From Brevibacterium spongiae (lineage in GTDB: Bacteria > Actinomycetota > Actinomycetes > Actinomycetales > Brevibacteriaceae), in NCBI RefSeq assembly GCF_026168515.1, contig NZ_CP093443.1:4092001-4156000 (forward strand): a stretch of 64,000 bases of DNA, given 5' to 3'. Below the pieces are notes generated by a model that did no database searches, was not told the origin of the DNA, and saw nothing but the letters and a program-made list of their open reading frames with translations. Of this stretch, positions 52,694-61,128 are shown in pieces. How positions within the stretch are numbered: position 1 is the first letter of the stretch; the number at the start of each line of letters is the position of its first letter. A program made the translations under genes and the position numbers.

Positions 52694-55366
52694 GTGGTCG
52701 CCCTGATCGATATCGAACCCGGCATGGTGGTGGCCGGCCGTTACGTCGTATCGACTGTCGACCGCCGATGGCTGCCAGAGAAGCCCGAGATCGGTGCCGT
52801 CTGCACGGGACTCGATGCCATCCTCGATGAGCCCGTGCTCATCCTCGTCGCCGATGCGGGCGGAGCCAGCGATGTCGTCGAAGCTGCCCGCCGCGTGTCG
52901 ATCCTCGATGATCCGCGCATCGCGCCGACGCTTGATGTCGGCCATTCGAACGGCCTCGACTACATCGTCATCAAACGCATTGCGGTGACGCCGTTCAGTC
53001 AGATCCTGCCGCGTTCGCCGCTGCCCGTCGACGCCGCATGCGCGCTCATCGGCGAGGTCGGCACCGCCCTGGTGACCTCGGCGAGGCGGGGACTGTTCCA
53101 CATGTTCCTGCGCCCGAGCCTCGTGGGACTGACCTCGAAGGGCGCAGTGGTCATCGCCGGCATCGGCATCGATGCGGCCTTGGCGCTGGACACCGGGGTC
53201 ATCGACCCGAAGGACTATACGCCCACGAAGGCCTCGCGCCGGGACGCGTTGTCTCTCGTCCGGCTCTTCTATGCGGCCCTGACCGGCTATTGGCCCGGCG
53301 ACGAAGCCTATGACGGCCTGCCTCCCGCGGAGAAGGAGAACGCGCGCATCGCGCGGGTCAAGGCGCTCAACCCGGATGTTCCGGACAAGCTCGACGATTT
53401 CGTCAGCGGAATCATCACGGGAACCGATCCCGGCCCTGGTTCGGTCGCCGAGGTCCTCGGCTACATCGACACTTGGGATCCCGAGCTGCTGCGCTACGTC
53501 AGCCGTGCGCCCGTAGCCGAGAACGAGTCTCTGTTCGACAGCTCGCCCCGCAGCTTCGACGAGGCCACGAGCCTGCCTGCACCCCGTGCGAAGACCATCG
53601 GCCCTGGCCCTGGCGCCGCGGACGGCGCCAGTCAGGATCAGGTGCAGGCCGCCCTCGTGCGCATCGGCATCACCCGTCCGGGCACCCGGGGCCTGGCCGC
53701 AGGCGTCGTCGGGCACACCACAGGACGCTACGCGGATCGGATGCAGATGAGAGAGGCCTCGAGCTTCCCCATCGCCAAGGAGGAGCTCGATCACGCCGCC
53801 CAGGAATGGGAAGAGTGGGAGCCGGAGCAGACCTATTCCGAGTATTCGGAGTACGCCGCACACGAATACGACGAGAATCTCACGACTCCGATCATGAACC
53901 GCGAGGACGATTCCGACCCGGATACTCAGGCGCTCGAGATCGTTGCCGAAGACGACAGCGACGAGAACGACACTCGCGTGATCATGGACAACGACGAGGA
54001 CGAGGACGACGGGTCCTGGTTCCTCGGCGGGATGTTCGAGACAAATGAACAGCAGCGCGAGCACCAGCGCCGCGAGTATGAGCGTGAGCGTCGCATCGCG
54101 CAGGCGAAGGAGGACGAGGCACGCAGACGTCTCGCTGCCTTCGAAGCGAGCTCGACCGCGCGCCAGCAGGAGGCCAACGCCGCGGCGCCGCCGAAGGAGA
54201 TGCGCCGGCTGTCCCCGGATTCCGTCGACGACCCCAGCACCGAGGCGGCCCCACCGACCGCTGCTGCGTCAACTGGTGATTCGTCGGCCGGGGGTTCGTC
54301 GGCCAGTGGTTCGGGGGCCAGTGGTTCGGGGGCCGAGAAATCGTCAAACCCTGCCGCTGTCTCGTCGGCCGAGAGTTCGTCGTCCGACAATTCGTCGTCT
54401 GCGGCTGCTTCGACCGTTCGACCGTCCGAACGCAAAGCAGCAGGACGGCCTCGTCGTCAGCACAGCGATTCGACCGCCGCCGCAGCAGCGACGTCAGCGA
54501 AGACTGCGTCGATGAACCAGGCATCCTCGTCCGGGTCGCCTTCGGGTTCCGGGCCGGCGTCAGCCGATTCCGCGTCGTCGAAGCCGTCCTCGTCCAAGCG
54601 GACCGCAACCGGAGCCGCTGCTGCGGGAACAGGGGCGGCTGGTGCAGGTGCAGCTGGGGTTGGCAGTGCGGCCGGTGCAGGTGGAGCTGGAACCGGGGCG
54701 TCCGGAGGCGGGGCAGGGGCGTCCGGAGGCAGTCGTGGCTCCGAACCGGAAGATCGCGATCTCGCCGCCACCCGGAAGCCCTTCCTGTGGTTGGTGCTCG
54801 GACTCGCCGTGGTCGCAGCCATCATCATCGGAATCGTCGTCGTCAACTTCAATTCCGGCAATGACGAATCGGCGCCGGTCGCTGAGACCTCGGCGCCGAG
54901 CGACGATTCGACGAAGAAGGAAGAAAAGGAGACCCCCAAGGCTGATCCTCCGAAGATCGAGACTGTCGAATCGCTCGACCCCGAAGGCGACGGGTCGGAA
55001 CACGACAGCGAGACCGAGAACGTGATCCCGAAAACCGAGGGCTCGTGGAACACCGACCGCTACAACTCGGCGAGCTTCGGCAACCTCAAATCAGGAGTCG
55101 GCCTGCTCATCGAGTTCGAGGACGAATCGACGGTCAGTCAGGTCAAGGTCAAGTCGGGCAATTCCGGAGGTAAGTTCGAGATCCGCGATGGAGACGATCC
55201 GGAGGACGCGAAGGTCATCGGTGAAGGTGTCTTCGATGCCGACGAAGGAGTGACCGTGAAGTTCGATGAGGAGGTCACGACCGACAAGCTGATTCTCTGG
55301 GTCACAGAACTGCCGCAGACAGACGGCGGTTTCAAGGCCACAATCAGCTCCGTTCAGTTCTCCTGA
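52694..55366 (+). CDS. MurJ-associated pseudokinase with transmembrane and C-terminal discoidin-like domain
   Basis: 890 residues. N-terminal ~280 residues are kinase-like (RYVVSTVDRRW, DEPVLILVAD..., a C-lobe with DALSLVRLFYAALTGYWPG) but lack the catalytic HRD and DFG, so a pseudokinase. Next an acidic, coiled-coil-like stretch, a long Ser/Ala/Gly-rich linker, one helix (PFLWLVLGLAVVAAIIIGIVV) and an extracellular F5/8-type beta domain. This is the C-terminal half of mycobacterial MviN as a separate gene; it probably regulates MurJ through FHA partners. GGAGG overlaps the GTG, so the exact start is uncertain. Confidence 0.8.
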   Translation: MVALIDIEPGMVVAGRYVVSTVDRRWLPEKPEIGAVCTGLDAILDEPVLILVADAGGASDVVEAARRVSILDDPRIAPTLDVGHSNGLDYIVIKRIAVTPFSQILPRSPLPVDAACALIGEVGTALVTSARRGLFHMFLRPSLVGLTSKGAVVIAGIGIDAALALDTGVIDPKDYTPTKASRRDALSLVRLFYAALTGYWPGDEAYDGLPPAEKENARIARVKALNPDVPDKLDDFVSGIITGTDPGPGSVAEVLGYIDTWDPELLRYVSRAPVAENESLFDSSPRSFDEATSLPAPRAKTIGPGPGAADGASQDQVQAALVRIGITRPGTRGLAAGVVGHTTGRYADRMQMREASSFPIAKEELDHAAQEWEEWEPEQTYSEYSEYAAHEYDENLTTPIMNREDDSDPDTQALEIVAEDDSDENDTRVIMDNDEDEDDGSWFLGGMFETNEQQREHQRREYERERRIAQAKEDEARRRLAAFEASSTARQQEANAAAPPKEMRRLSPDSVDDPSTEAAPPTAAASTGDSSAGGSSASGSGASGSGAEKSSNPAAVSSAESSSSDNSSSAAASTVRPSERKAAGRPRRQHSDSTAAAAATSAKTASMNQASSSGSPSGSGPASADSASSKPSSSKRTATGAAAAGTGAAGAGAAGVGSAAGAGGAGTGASGGGAGASGGSRGSEPEDRDLAATRKPFLWLVLGLAVVAAIIIGIVVVNFNSGNDESAPVAETSAPSDDSTKKEEKETPKADPPKIETVESLDPEGDGSEHDSETENVIPKTEGSWNTDRYNSASFGNLKSGVGLLIEFEDESTVSQVKVKSGNSGGKFEIRDGDDPEDAKVIGEGVFDADEGVTVKFDEEVTTDKLILWVTELPQTDGGFKATISSVQFS

Positions 55367-55429
55367 AAGACGAGGCTCTTTTCCACTCCTGCCGTTCTAT
55401 GCAGTCAGGCTGCTGGGGGAAGCGGGTGC

Positions 55430-55455
55430 GGAATAGACCTCGGCATCGTACCGTT
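55430..55455 (+). promoter_or_regulatory. SigR/SigH-type (thiol-stress) promoter of trxBA
   Basis: GGAAT (55430-55434), 18 bases, then GTT (55453-55455) match the consensus of SigR (Streptomyces) and SigH (mycobacteria) exactly; those sigma factors control thioredoxin genes in both groups. About 76 bases before the trxB ATG. Confidence 0.75.
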
Positions 55456-55530
55456 ATAGGAACCAGAGTCATTCCGCGCGGCACCCCGTGACGCGTCGGG
55501 CACAGCAAACAGAAGCAGGGATCTTTTCAC

Positions 55531-56505
55531 ATGACTGATACTCAACTCGTGATCATCGGGTCGGGCCCGGCCGGCTACACCGCCGCCGTCTATGCGGCGC
55601 GGGCCAACCTCTCACCGGTCGTCATCGCCGGTTCGGTGACGGCTGGCGGCGAGCTCATGAACACCACCGATGTGGAGAACTTCCCTGGTTTCCCCGCCGG
55701 TGTACAGGGACCCGAGCTCATGGAGAGCATGCGCGAGCAGGCCGAGAAGTTCGGCGCCGAGGTCATCTACGACGATGTCGAGACTCTCAAGCTCAACCCG
55801 GGGGCTCACGAGATCGAGACCGCTCTGGGTGCTCGATACACAGCGAAGGCAGTGATCCTGGCGACCGGCTCGGCCTACCGCGAACTCGGCCTGCCCAATG
55901 AGAAGCAGCTGTCGGGACACGGTGTCAGCTGGTGTGCCACCTGCGACGGGTTCTTCTTCCGCGATCAGCACATCGCCGTCATCGGCGGTGGCGACTCCGC
56001 TCTGGAGGAGGCGACGTTCCTCACTCGCTTCGCGTCGAAGGTCACTCTGGTCCACCGTCGTCAGGAGCTGCGTGCTTCTCAGGCCATGCAGGATCGCGCA
56101 CAGGCAGACGAAAAGCTCGAGTTCCTCTTCGACAGTGAAGTGGCAGAGGTCCATGGCGAAGATTCGCTCACAGGGCTGACGATCCGCAACACAGTCACAG
56201 GGGAGACTTCGGAGCTGCCGGTCACCGGCATGTTCGTGGCAATCGGCTCCGACCCGCGGACCAGCCTGTTCTCCGACCAGCTCGAGATGCGTCCCGATGG
56301 ATACCTCAAGGTGGAAGGCCGTGCATCGAAGACGTCGGTCGAAGGTGTCTTCGCTGCAGGCGATGTCATCGACTCCGTCTATCGTCAGGCCATCACCGCC
56401 GCCGGCTCAGGGTGTGCGGCAGCACTCGATGCAGAACACTACCTCGCTGATATCGAGGCCGCCGAAAAGCCGGTCGCTGTTGAAGCTGCCGTCGCTGCTT
56501 CCTGA
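55531..56505 (+). CDS. trxB: Thioredoxin reductase
   Basis: 324 residues: FAD motif GSGPAG, active disulfide WCATCDG, NADPH motif GGGDSALEEA and the final FAD-binding GVFAAGDV. Reduces thioredoxin with NADPH. Co-transcribed with trxA. Confidence 0.98.
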   Translation: MTDTQLVIIGSGPAGYTAAVYAARANLSPVVIAGSVTAGGELMNTTDVENFPGFPAGVQGPELMESMREQAEKFGAEVIYDDVETLKLNPGAHEIETALGARYTAKAVILATGSAYRELGLPNEKQLSGHGVSWCATCDGFFFRDQHIAVIGGGDSALEEATFLTRFASKVTLVHRRQELRASQAMQDRAQADEKLEFLFDSEVAEVHGEDSLTGLTIRNTVTGETSELPVTGMFVAIGSDPRTSLFSDQLEMRPDGYLKVEGRASKTSVEGVFAAGDVIDSVYRQAITAAGSGCAAALDAEHYLADIEAAEKPVAVEAAVAAS

Positions 56506-56612
56506 TCAGCCCTGCCCCAGGCGCAGTACGACACCGCGCCCACCCTGGCGGGAATGAAACCGCACGCACCACTGTTCTTGATTAGTGAAACCCGCAGCGA
56601 AGGAAGGTCACC

Positions 56613-56930
56613 ATGGCGACAGAAGTCACTGATGCAACATTCGAAGAGACCGTACTGAAGTCCGACAAGCCCGTGCTCGTCGACTTCTGGGCACCGTGGT
56701 GCGGACCCTGCCGCATGGTCAGCCCCATCGTCGATCAGATCGCCGAAGAGAACGCTGAGAAGCTCAACGTGGTCAAGGTCAACACCGACGAGAACCTCGA
56801 GACTGCGAGCACCTATGGGATCACCTCGATCCCAGCGCTCTATGTCTTCAAGGACGGCGAGGTCGCCAAGACGATCATCGGCGCTCGTCCGAAGCCTGCT
56901 CTCGAGGATGAGCTCTCCGAGTTCATCTGA
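56613..56930 (+). CDS. trxA: Thioredoxin
   Basis: 105 residues, active site WAPWCGPCR, cis-Pro segment TSIPAL. GAAGGAAGG precedes the ATG. Ends the trxBA transcript. Confidence 0.98.
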   Translation: MATEVTDATFEETVLKSDKPVLVDFWAPWCGPCRMVSPIVDQIAEENAEKLNVVKVNTDENLETASTYGITSIPALYVFKDGEVAKTIIGARPKPALEDELSEFI

Positions 56931-56940
56931 TCGAGTTCTG

Positions 56941-56970
56941 AGGCGCCTGTTGTACTATCAACAGGCGCCT
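56941..56970 (+). terminator. Terminator of trxBA
   Basis: AGGCGCCTGTTG-TACTAT-CAACAGGCGCCT, perfect 12-bp stem 11 bases past the trxA stop, then TTA. Confidence 0.8.
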
Positions 56971-57050
56971 TAGACGTATCTGCGCACTGAAACTGTCCAA
57001 CCGACAAATCTGATCGACCGACCGCTACACCGAAGATTGGCCACGCATTG

Positions 57051-58184
57051 ATGAACACTGACCAACCGCGCTACGAGCGTGGCGATATTTCTGAGATGCT
57101 GCCGAATATCAAGGCTCAGATGGCGCGATTGGGGCTCGACATCGGCGATTCCGAATCCGCCGACTTCGATCGTCCCTTCGAACTGGCAGTGCGTCAGTTC
57201 CAACAGGACCGCGGAATCCTCTGCGACGGTGTGCTCGGCCCTGAGACGTTTTCAGAGCTCGAGCACGCGAGATATCAGCTGGGCGACCGTGTGCTCCGTT
57301 TTGACCCCGTCAGGGTCCTCACAGGTGACGATGTATTGGTCTTGCAGACACGCCTCGCCGGCCTGGGGTTCTATCCGGGCAGAGTAGACGCCGAATATGC
57401 CGCACGCACCGAGGCAGCAGTGAAGGAGCTGCAGATGAGCCTCGGAACCAAAGTAGACGGCGTGACGGGACCACAGACTCTGCGCGGACTCAACGCGATC
57501 AACCGCAATCAGGACACGGGAAACCTCTTCGCTCTTCAGGAACGCGCACGGGTCGCGGCATCAGGCACATCCCTCGTCGGACGCACATTCGTCATCGAAG
57601 CAGCAACTACAGTTGTAGATTTTCAGACACTGCCCATGACCGAAGAGCAGACAGCCCTCGAGCGCCAGATCACCTATGATATCGCAAGCCGCCTTGTCGG
57701 GAGGCTAGAGGCCATCGGTGCCGGAGCGATTCTGCTCGAAGGTGACGCAGTGGAGATCAACCGCGCTGACTCGCTCGGAGCGTCTGCCGTCATCACAGTC
57801 ACCGCAGACGTGAGCAAATCCAAAGAAGCGAAAGGCATTGCCAGCTTCTACTTCGGTCATGAAAGACAGAACGACCTCAATTCGCCGACCGGACAGAAGC
57901 TCGCCGAGCTCATTCAAGGCGAGGTCATCGCTCGCACCGGCATGCTTGACTGCCGCACTCATGCAAGGACGTGGGCGTCGCTCAAACGACTGCGCACTCC
58001 TAAGGTGCATGTCGTCACCGGCTATCTCACAAATGACGAGGATCTCCAGAATCTGCAGGATCCATATGTACGAGACGCGATCGCAGATGGCGTTGCGGCT
58101 GGCCTGCAGCGCTTGTACATACGGGAGGACAACGATCCTCAGACCGGCACACTCAGTCTCGAAGCGATCAAAGCACTCAGCTGA
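57051..58184 (+). CDS. cwlM: CwlM-like protein: peptidoglycan-binding domains and degenerate amidase domain
   Basis: 377 residues. Two PG_binding_1 domains (about 1-150; repeated VRQFQQDRGILCDGVLGPETF and KELQMSLGTKVDGVTGPQTL) followed by an Amidase_3-like domain (ASRLVGRLEAIGAGAILLEG, GIASFYFGHE, GEVIARTGMLDCRTH, VHVVTGYLTN). In the active-site strand where catalytic relatives have DPGHGG this protein has IEAATT, so zinc binding is lost: like mycobacterial CwlM it is probably a regulator of peptidoglycan precursor synthesis. ATG 57051 is likely; TTG 57048 is possible. Confidence 0.88.
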   Translation: MNTDQPRYERGDISEMLPNIKAQMARLGLDIGDSESADFDRPFELAVRQFQQDRGILCDGVLGPETFSELEHARYQLGDRVLRFDPVRVLTGDDVLVLQTRLAGLGFYPGRVDAEYAARTEAAVKELQMSLGTKVDGVTGPQTLRGLNAINRNQDTGNLFALQERARVAASGTSLVGRTFVIEAATTVVDFQTLPMTEEQTALERQITYDIASRLVGRLEAIGAGAILLEGDAVEINRADSLGASAVITVTADVSKSKEAKGIASFYFGHERQNDLNSPTGQKLAELIQGEVIARTGMLDCRTHARTWASLKRLRTPKVHVVTGYLTNDEDLQNLQDPYVRDAIADGVAAGLQRLYIREDNDPQTGTLSLEAIKALS

Positions 58185-58456
58185 CCTGCCTCAGAGGTCA
58201 CGGGGACTCGGACGCCCTCTCCTTCAAACATCTTCTCGATAGCAGCTGCGCAGCCCAAGGCGCATAGTGCCATAGTGCATCACCAAGCGACCTTGGGACC
58301 TGTCGTGCGGATAAGCCTACTGGCGGAATGCGGCTCCAAGACACCAATTCTCTCAACAAGAATCCGCAGTGATCGCAAAGCAACACTAAGATACCGTCGG
58401 CAAGATCGTGGCTTCCGCGAAGTAGCATCATCTAACAGCCGTTCGATGGGACTAGA

Positions 58457-58472
58457 TGTTTCACGTGAAACC
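58457..58472. other. parS site 1 (ParB binding)
   Basis: TGTTTCACGTGAAACC; one mismatch at the last base. Confidence 0.9.
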
Positions 58473-58507
58473 TACCCAAGCCCGAACACGCCTTACGTGA
58501 ACTGCGC

Positions 58508-58523
58508 TGTTTCACGTGAAACA
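58508..58523. other. parS site 2
   Basis: TGTTTCACGTGAAACA; perfect consensus. Confidence 0.95.
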
Positions 58524-58886
58524 AGATTCCAGCAATATCTACTGTAGACAGCTCTATTCATCTGTTAGCCACCGAAGCTCCCATAAGGGCAGACGTGGCT
58601 GTGACCATCAAGAACCGACAATCTCTCGTCGAAGTATCAATGCTGCCGCAGACCCGATCCGTCGGCTCGCAGATCGCGCAACGCCGCGCCCAAGACGCAA
58701 TTTCCATCGGCCCGCGGCAGGTGAAAGGCTCAATGCACGGCACGGAAATGGTCACTGATGTTGTCACTAGGTTGATAACACTTCACCTGAAGCCCAGGCC
58801 CGATCGTCCGAGTAGTATCCACCAGGTCAATCGATCACTACGGGCCCGGGCCATCTGCCGTAAGAATGGGAAAGATACAGAGCCTG

Positions 58887-58902
58887 TGTTTCACGTGAAA
58901 CA
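58887..58902. other. parS site 3
   Basis: TGTTTCACGTGAAACA; perfect consensus. Confidence 0.95.
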
Positions 58903-59268
58903 CGGTACCTCCGAGGAGGATCACCAGGCGCGATGGAATCGTCGGCGACCCTGTAGCTGCGGTCTCGGGAATCTGATAACTGATAGTTGGGCAGGTCGAC
59001 TCAAGATCTGACTACAAACGGCCAACTATGTCGACTGAGTCACTGGCGTCCAAGCCTCAATGCGTACGAGCAAGAAGGACGCCTATTATGTCTACTACCC
59101 AAAGTTCAGGCGTCAGCCCCAAACCAACGGTGCGCAAAGACCGTGACTATAAGGGCAATTCAGGATTTCACACGACGGGGTAGGGGTAATGGGAACAGGC
59201 TCACTCCGAGCATTCCTCACCCTCGCACCAAATACAGGCAGGCGAACTCTTGAGGCAATACGACCCCA

Positions 59269-59284
59269 CGTTTCTCGTGAAACA
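59269..59284. other. parS-like site 4 (degenerate)
   Basis: CGTTTCTCGTGAAACA; two mismatches, one in the core. Confidence 0.6.
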
Positions 59285-59600
59285 TGGCGGTGAAACACCA
59301 CCCCCCTGATTGGAATAGTGGCGAACCCAATCCGATGAAAGAGGGACACCGCGCAGAGCAGGAACCAACGGAAACCAAGTATGCTGCATACAGAACCACT
59401 ACCCATCACAACAGATCCCCGACACACGCACCCGTCCTATGCGAATTCCGCGCCCGGTCAGCCTTCATAAATGCATCATCAACTGATGAGGCAGCAGCAG
59501 TCACCTTCGGATACTCGTCAGGGGTAACGGGGCGGAACAGGGGCTGGCGAGGAGCCGGGACAACAACCGCCACCGAGTCGACGACCAGGATTCAATTCCT

Positions 59601-59616
59601 CGTTTCACGTGAAACA
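59601..59616. other. parS site 5
   Basis: CGTTTCACGTGAAACA; full 14-base core. Confidence 0.93.
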
Positions 59617-59782
59617 AGCATGAAACCGACTGCCGGGTGCGCCGACTATGACTTATACATCCCTGCCTCAGCGTGACGCTGCCTTCTCTATTGCTATCGT
59701 CAACGGGAGAGTCATCTGACCAGACCGCAGATGGACCTTGGCGATGGGAGGCAGGGATCAAGGGAATCTGCGGATCGCGACC

Positions 59783-59798
59783 CGTTTCACGTGAAACA
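59783..59798. other. parS site 6
   Basis: CGTTTCACGTGAAACA; full 14-base core. Confidence 0.93.
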
Positions 59799-59987
59799 CG
59801 CTCCCGACTTAGTAATAATGGCAGTCCTAGGTACAGGTTCCTTAGGGAGAAGAAAAACTTACGCAGTACATATTCTTACTCAGGATCGATCTCGCAGTGC
59901 TATGAAGGGTTCGTGATGGTCTTGGCACTACCCATTCCCTGCTTGATAAGCCCGGGAACCTACGAAAGAGTCCGCGCGAAGCGACCC

Positions 59988-60003
59988 CGTTTCACGTGAA
60001 ACA
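59988..60003. other. parS site 7
   Basis: CGTTTCACGTGAAACA; full 14-base core. Confidence 0.93.
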
Positions 60004-60391
60004 GAGATTTGCTAGAGTAAAAGCCTTCACAAACACCCCGCCGTGGACGACGAAGCACGACGCTATTCGACCGCTCTTACACGTTGGTTCTTACAAGTTG
60101 ATAGCTCGACATCAACCTGAGGCCCCGCGAGTACTGTCTACCGATCCGACGATTCGCGTCTCAACGCGCAGGCGTTCACCCTGGCCACAGACTAGCTCTC
60201 AGTAAACCATGCCCGTAACGTCGGACAGAATGCCACGATTCCCTCGGCTCTTAGTCACGGTTGGAGCCAGCTTGAAGTGGTGCCATGTGAATTTGGTGTC
60301 CCACGACGAAGAGTCCCAATGACCGAGAACAAGCTCCTTAATCATCTACCTATAACAACACGTTAGGCATTCGACTACGTCATAGAAGTGA

Positions 60392-60407
60392 TGTTTCATG
60401 TGAAACC
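60392..60407. other. parS-like site 8 (degenerate)
   Basis: TGTTTCATGTGAAACC; core C to T change. Confidence 0.65.
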
Positions 60408-60631
60408 GCACAGCCGTCTAGGCGAGTGCAGCGGTACGAGAATCGGACTGACCTACCTATTACGATCTCGCTCAGCTAACCGAAGACTTCCACGGCTTAA
60501 CGCGACGCTTACAATTGGCACCGGTTAGACTAGCTCAGCAGGTGACAGGACAACATTGCATTGAGCACTCCTTAGTGTCATCGACCTTGCGGCAGCGCAG
60601 CAAGGTCGCAATAGCGAACTCACAACTTCAT

Positions 60632-60647
60632 CGTTTCACGTGAAACA
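60632..60647. other. parS site 9
   Basis: CGTTTCACGTGAAACA; full 14-base core. Confidence 0.93.
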
Positions 60648-60651
60648 CTGT

Positions 60652-60948
60652 TTAATGGTGCGGTGCCAACCCCGCAGCCTCATTTCGGTCGGCTTCCGGC
60701 AAAGTTGGATGACGCCACAGATCGGTTGCCAAGACATACCCAATAGGCAAGGTTTCCCACTCGTCTTCCATCCACATCCGAAAGATGGGCCACGTTGACG
60801 ACGATGCTGAAAGGCCGTCTTCGCCATACGGGGAGAAGGAGAATCCACAGATAGTGGCGTATACAGCGCATTCCACAGATTCAGCCAGTTTATGCACGGA
60901 TGCAATCCGGAACTGCTTCGACTCGAGGCTGATAGTACCCAGGTGCAT
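60652..60948 (-). CDS. Possible small protein, unknown
   Basis: 98 residues, the only frame in the parS region that reads like a protein (mixed composition, several Trp and aromatic residues, no low complexity). AAGGG touches the ATG, too close for a normal ribosome-binding site. No family seen. It may be a relic or chance. Confidence 0.25.
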   Translation of the reverse strand: MHLGTISLESKQFRIASVHKLAESVECAVYATICGFSFSPYGEDGLSASSSTWPIFRMWMEDEWETLPIGYVLATDLWRHPTLPEADRNEAAGLAPHH

Positions 60949-61075
60949 CCCTTACCGGATAGTCCTCAGCACATAGCAAGTCCTGAAAGCATGCCCTGAC
61001 AACACGGACCACTTGTCCTAGTACTAGTAGGAGGTCCATTTTCGTCGAAAGTACGGAGTACCGCGGTGAAAGAGA

Positions 61076-61106
61076 AGGACCCGACGGGATATTTCCGTCG
61101 GGTCCT
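61076..61106 (-). terminator. Terminator of parAB
   Basis: AGGACCCGACGG / CCGTCGGGTCCT, 12-bp perfect stem with 7-base loop, 23 bases past the parB stop, followed by TCTCTTTC. Confidence 0.8.
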
Positions 61107-61128
61107 CTGCTGCCGGTGCAGCGTATAG

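Larger units (their letters stand above)
58185..61128. other. Gene-poor centromere region with clustered parS sites
   Basis: 2.9 kb between convergent cwlM and parB. Apart from one weak frame no gene is supported. GC content is visibly lower (about 52% in a 60-base sample at 59281, against about 65% in neighbours). Nine 16-mers of the TGTTTCACGTGAAACA type lie here, with a tenth inside parB. Confidence 0.85.

Noticed and set aside
58595-59011. 138-residue frame and other frames in the parS region
   Set aside because: They run across parS sites, lack ribosome-binding sites and family sequence.
58185-61128. oriC within the parS region
   Set aside because: No cluster of TTATCCACA-type DnaA boxes was seen; dnaA and dnaN are not here.
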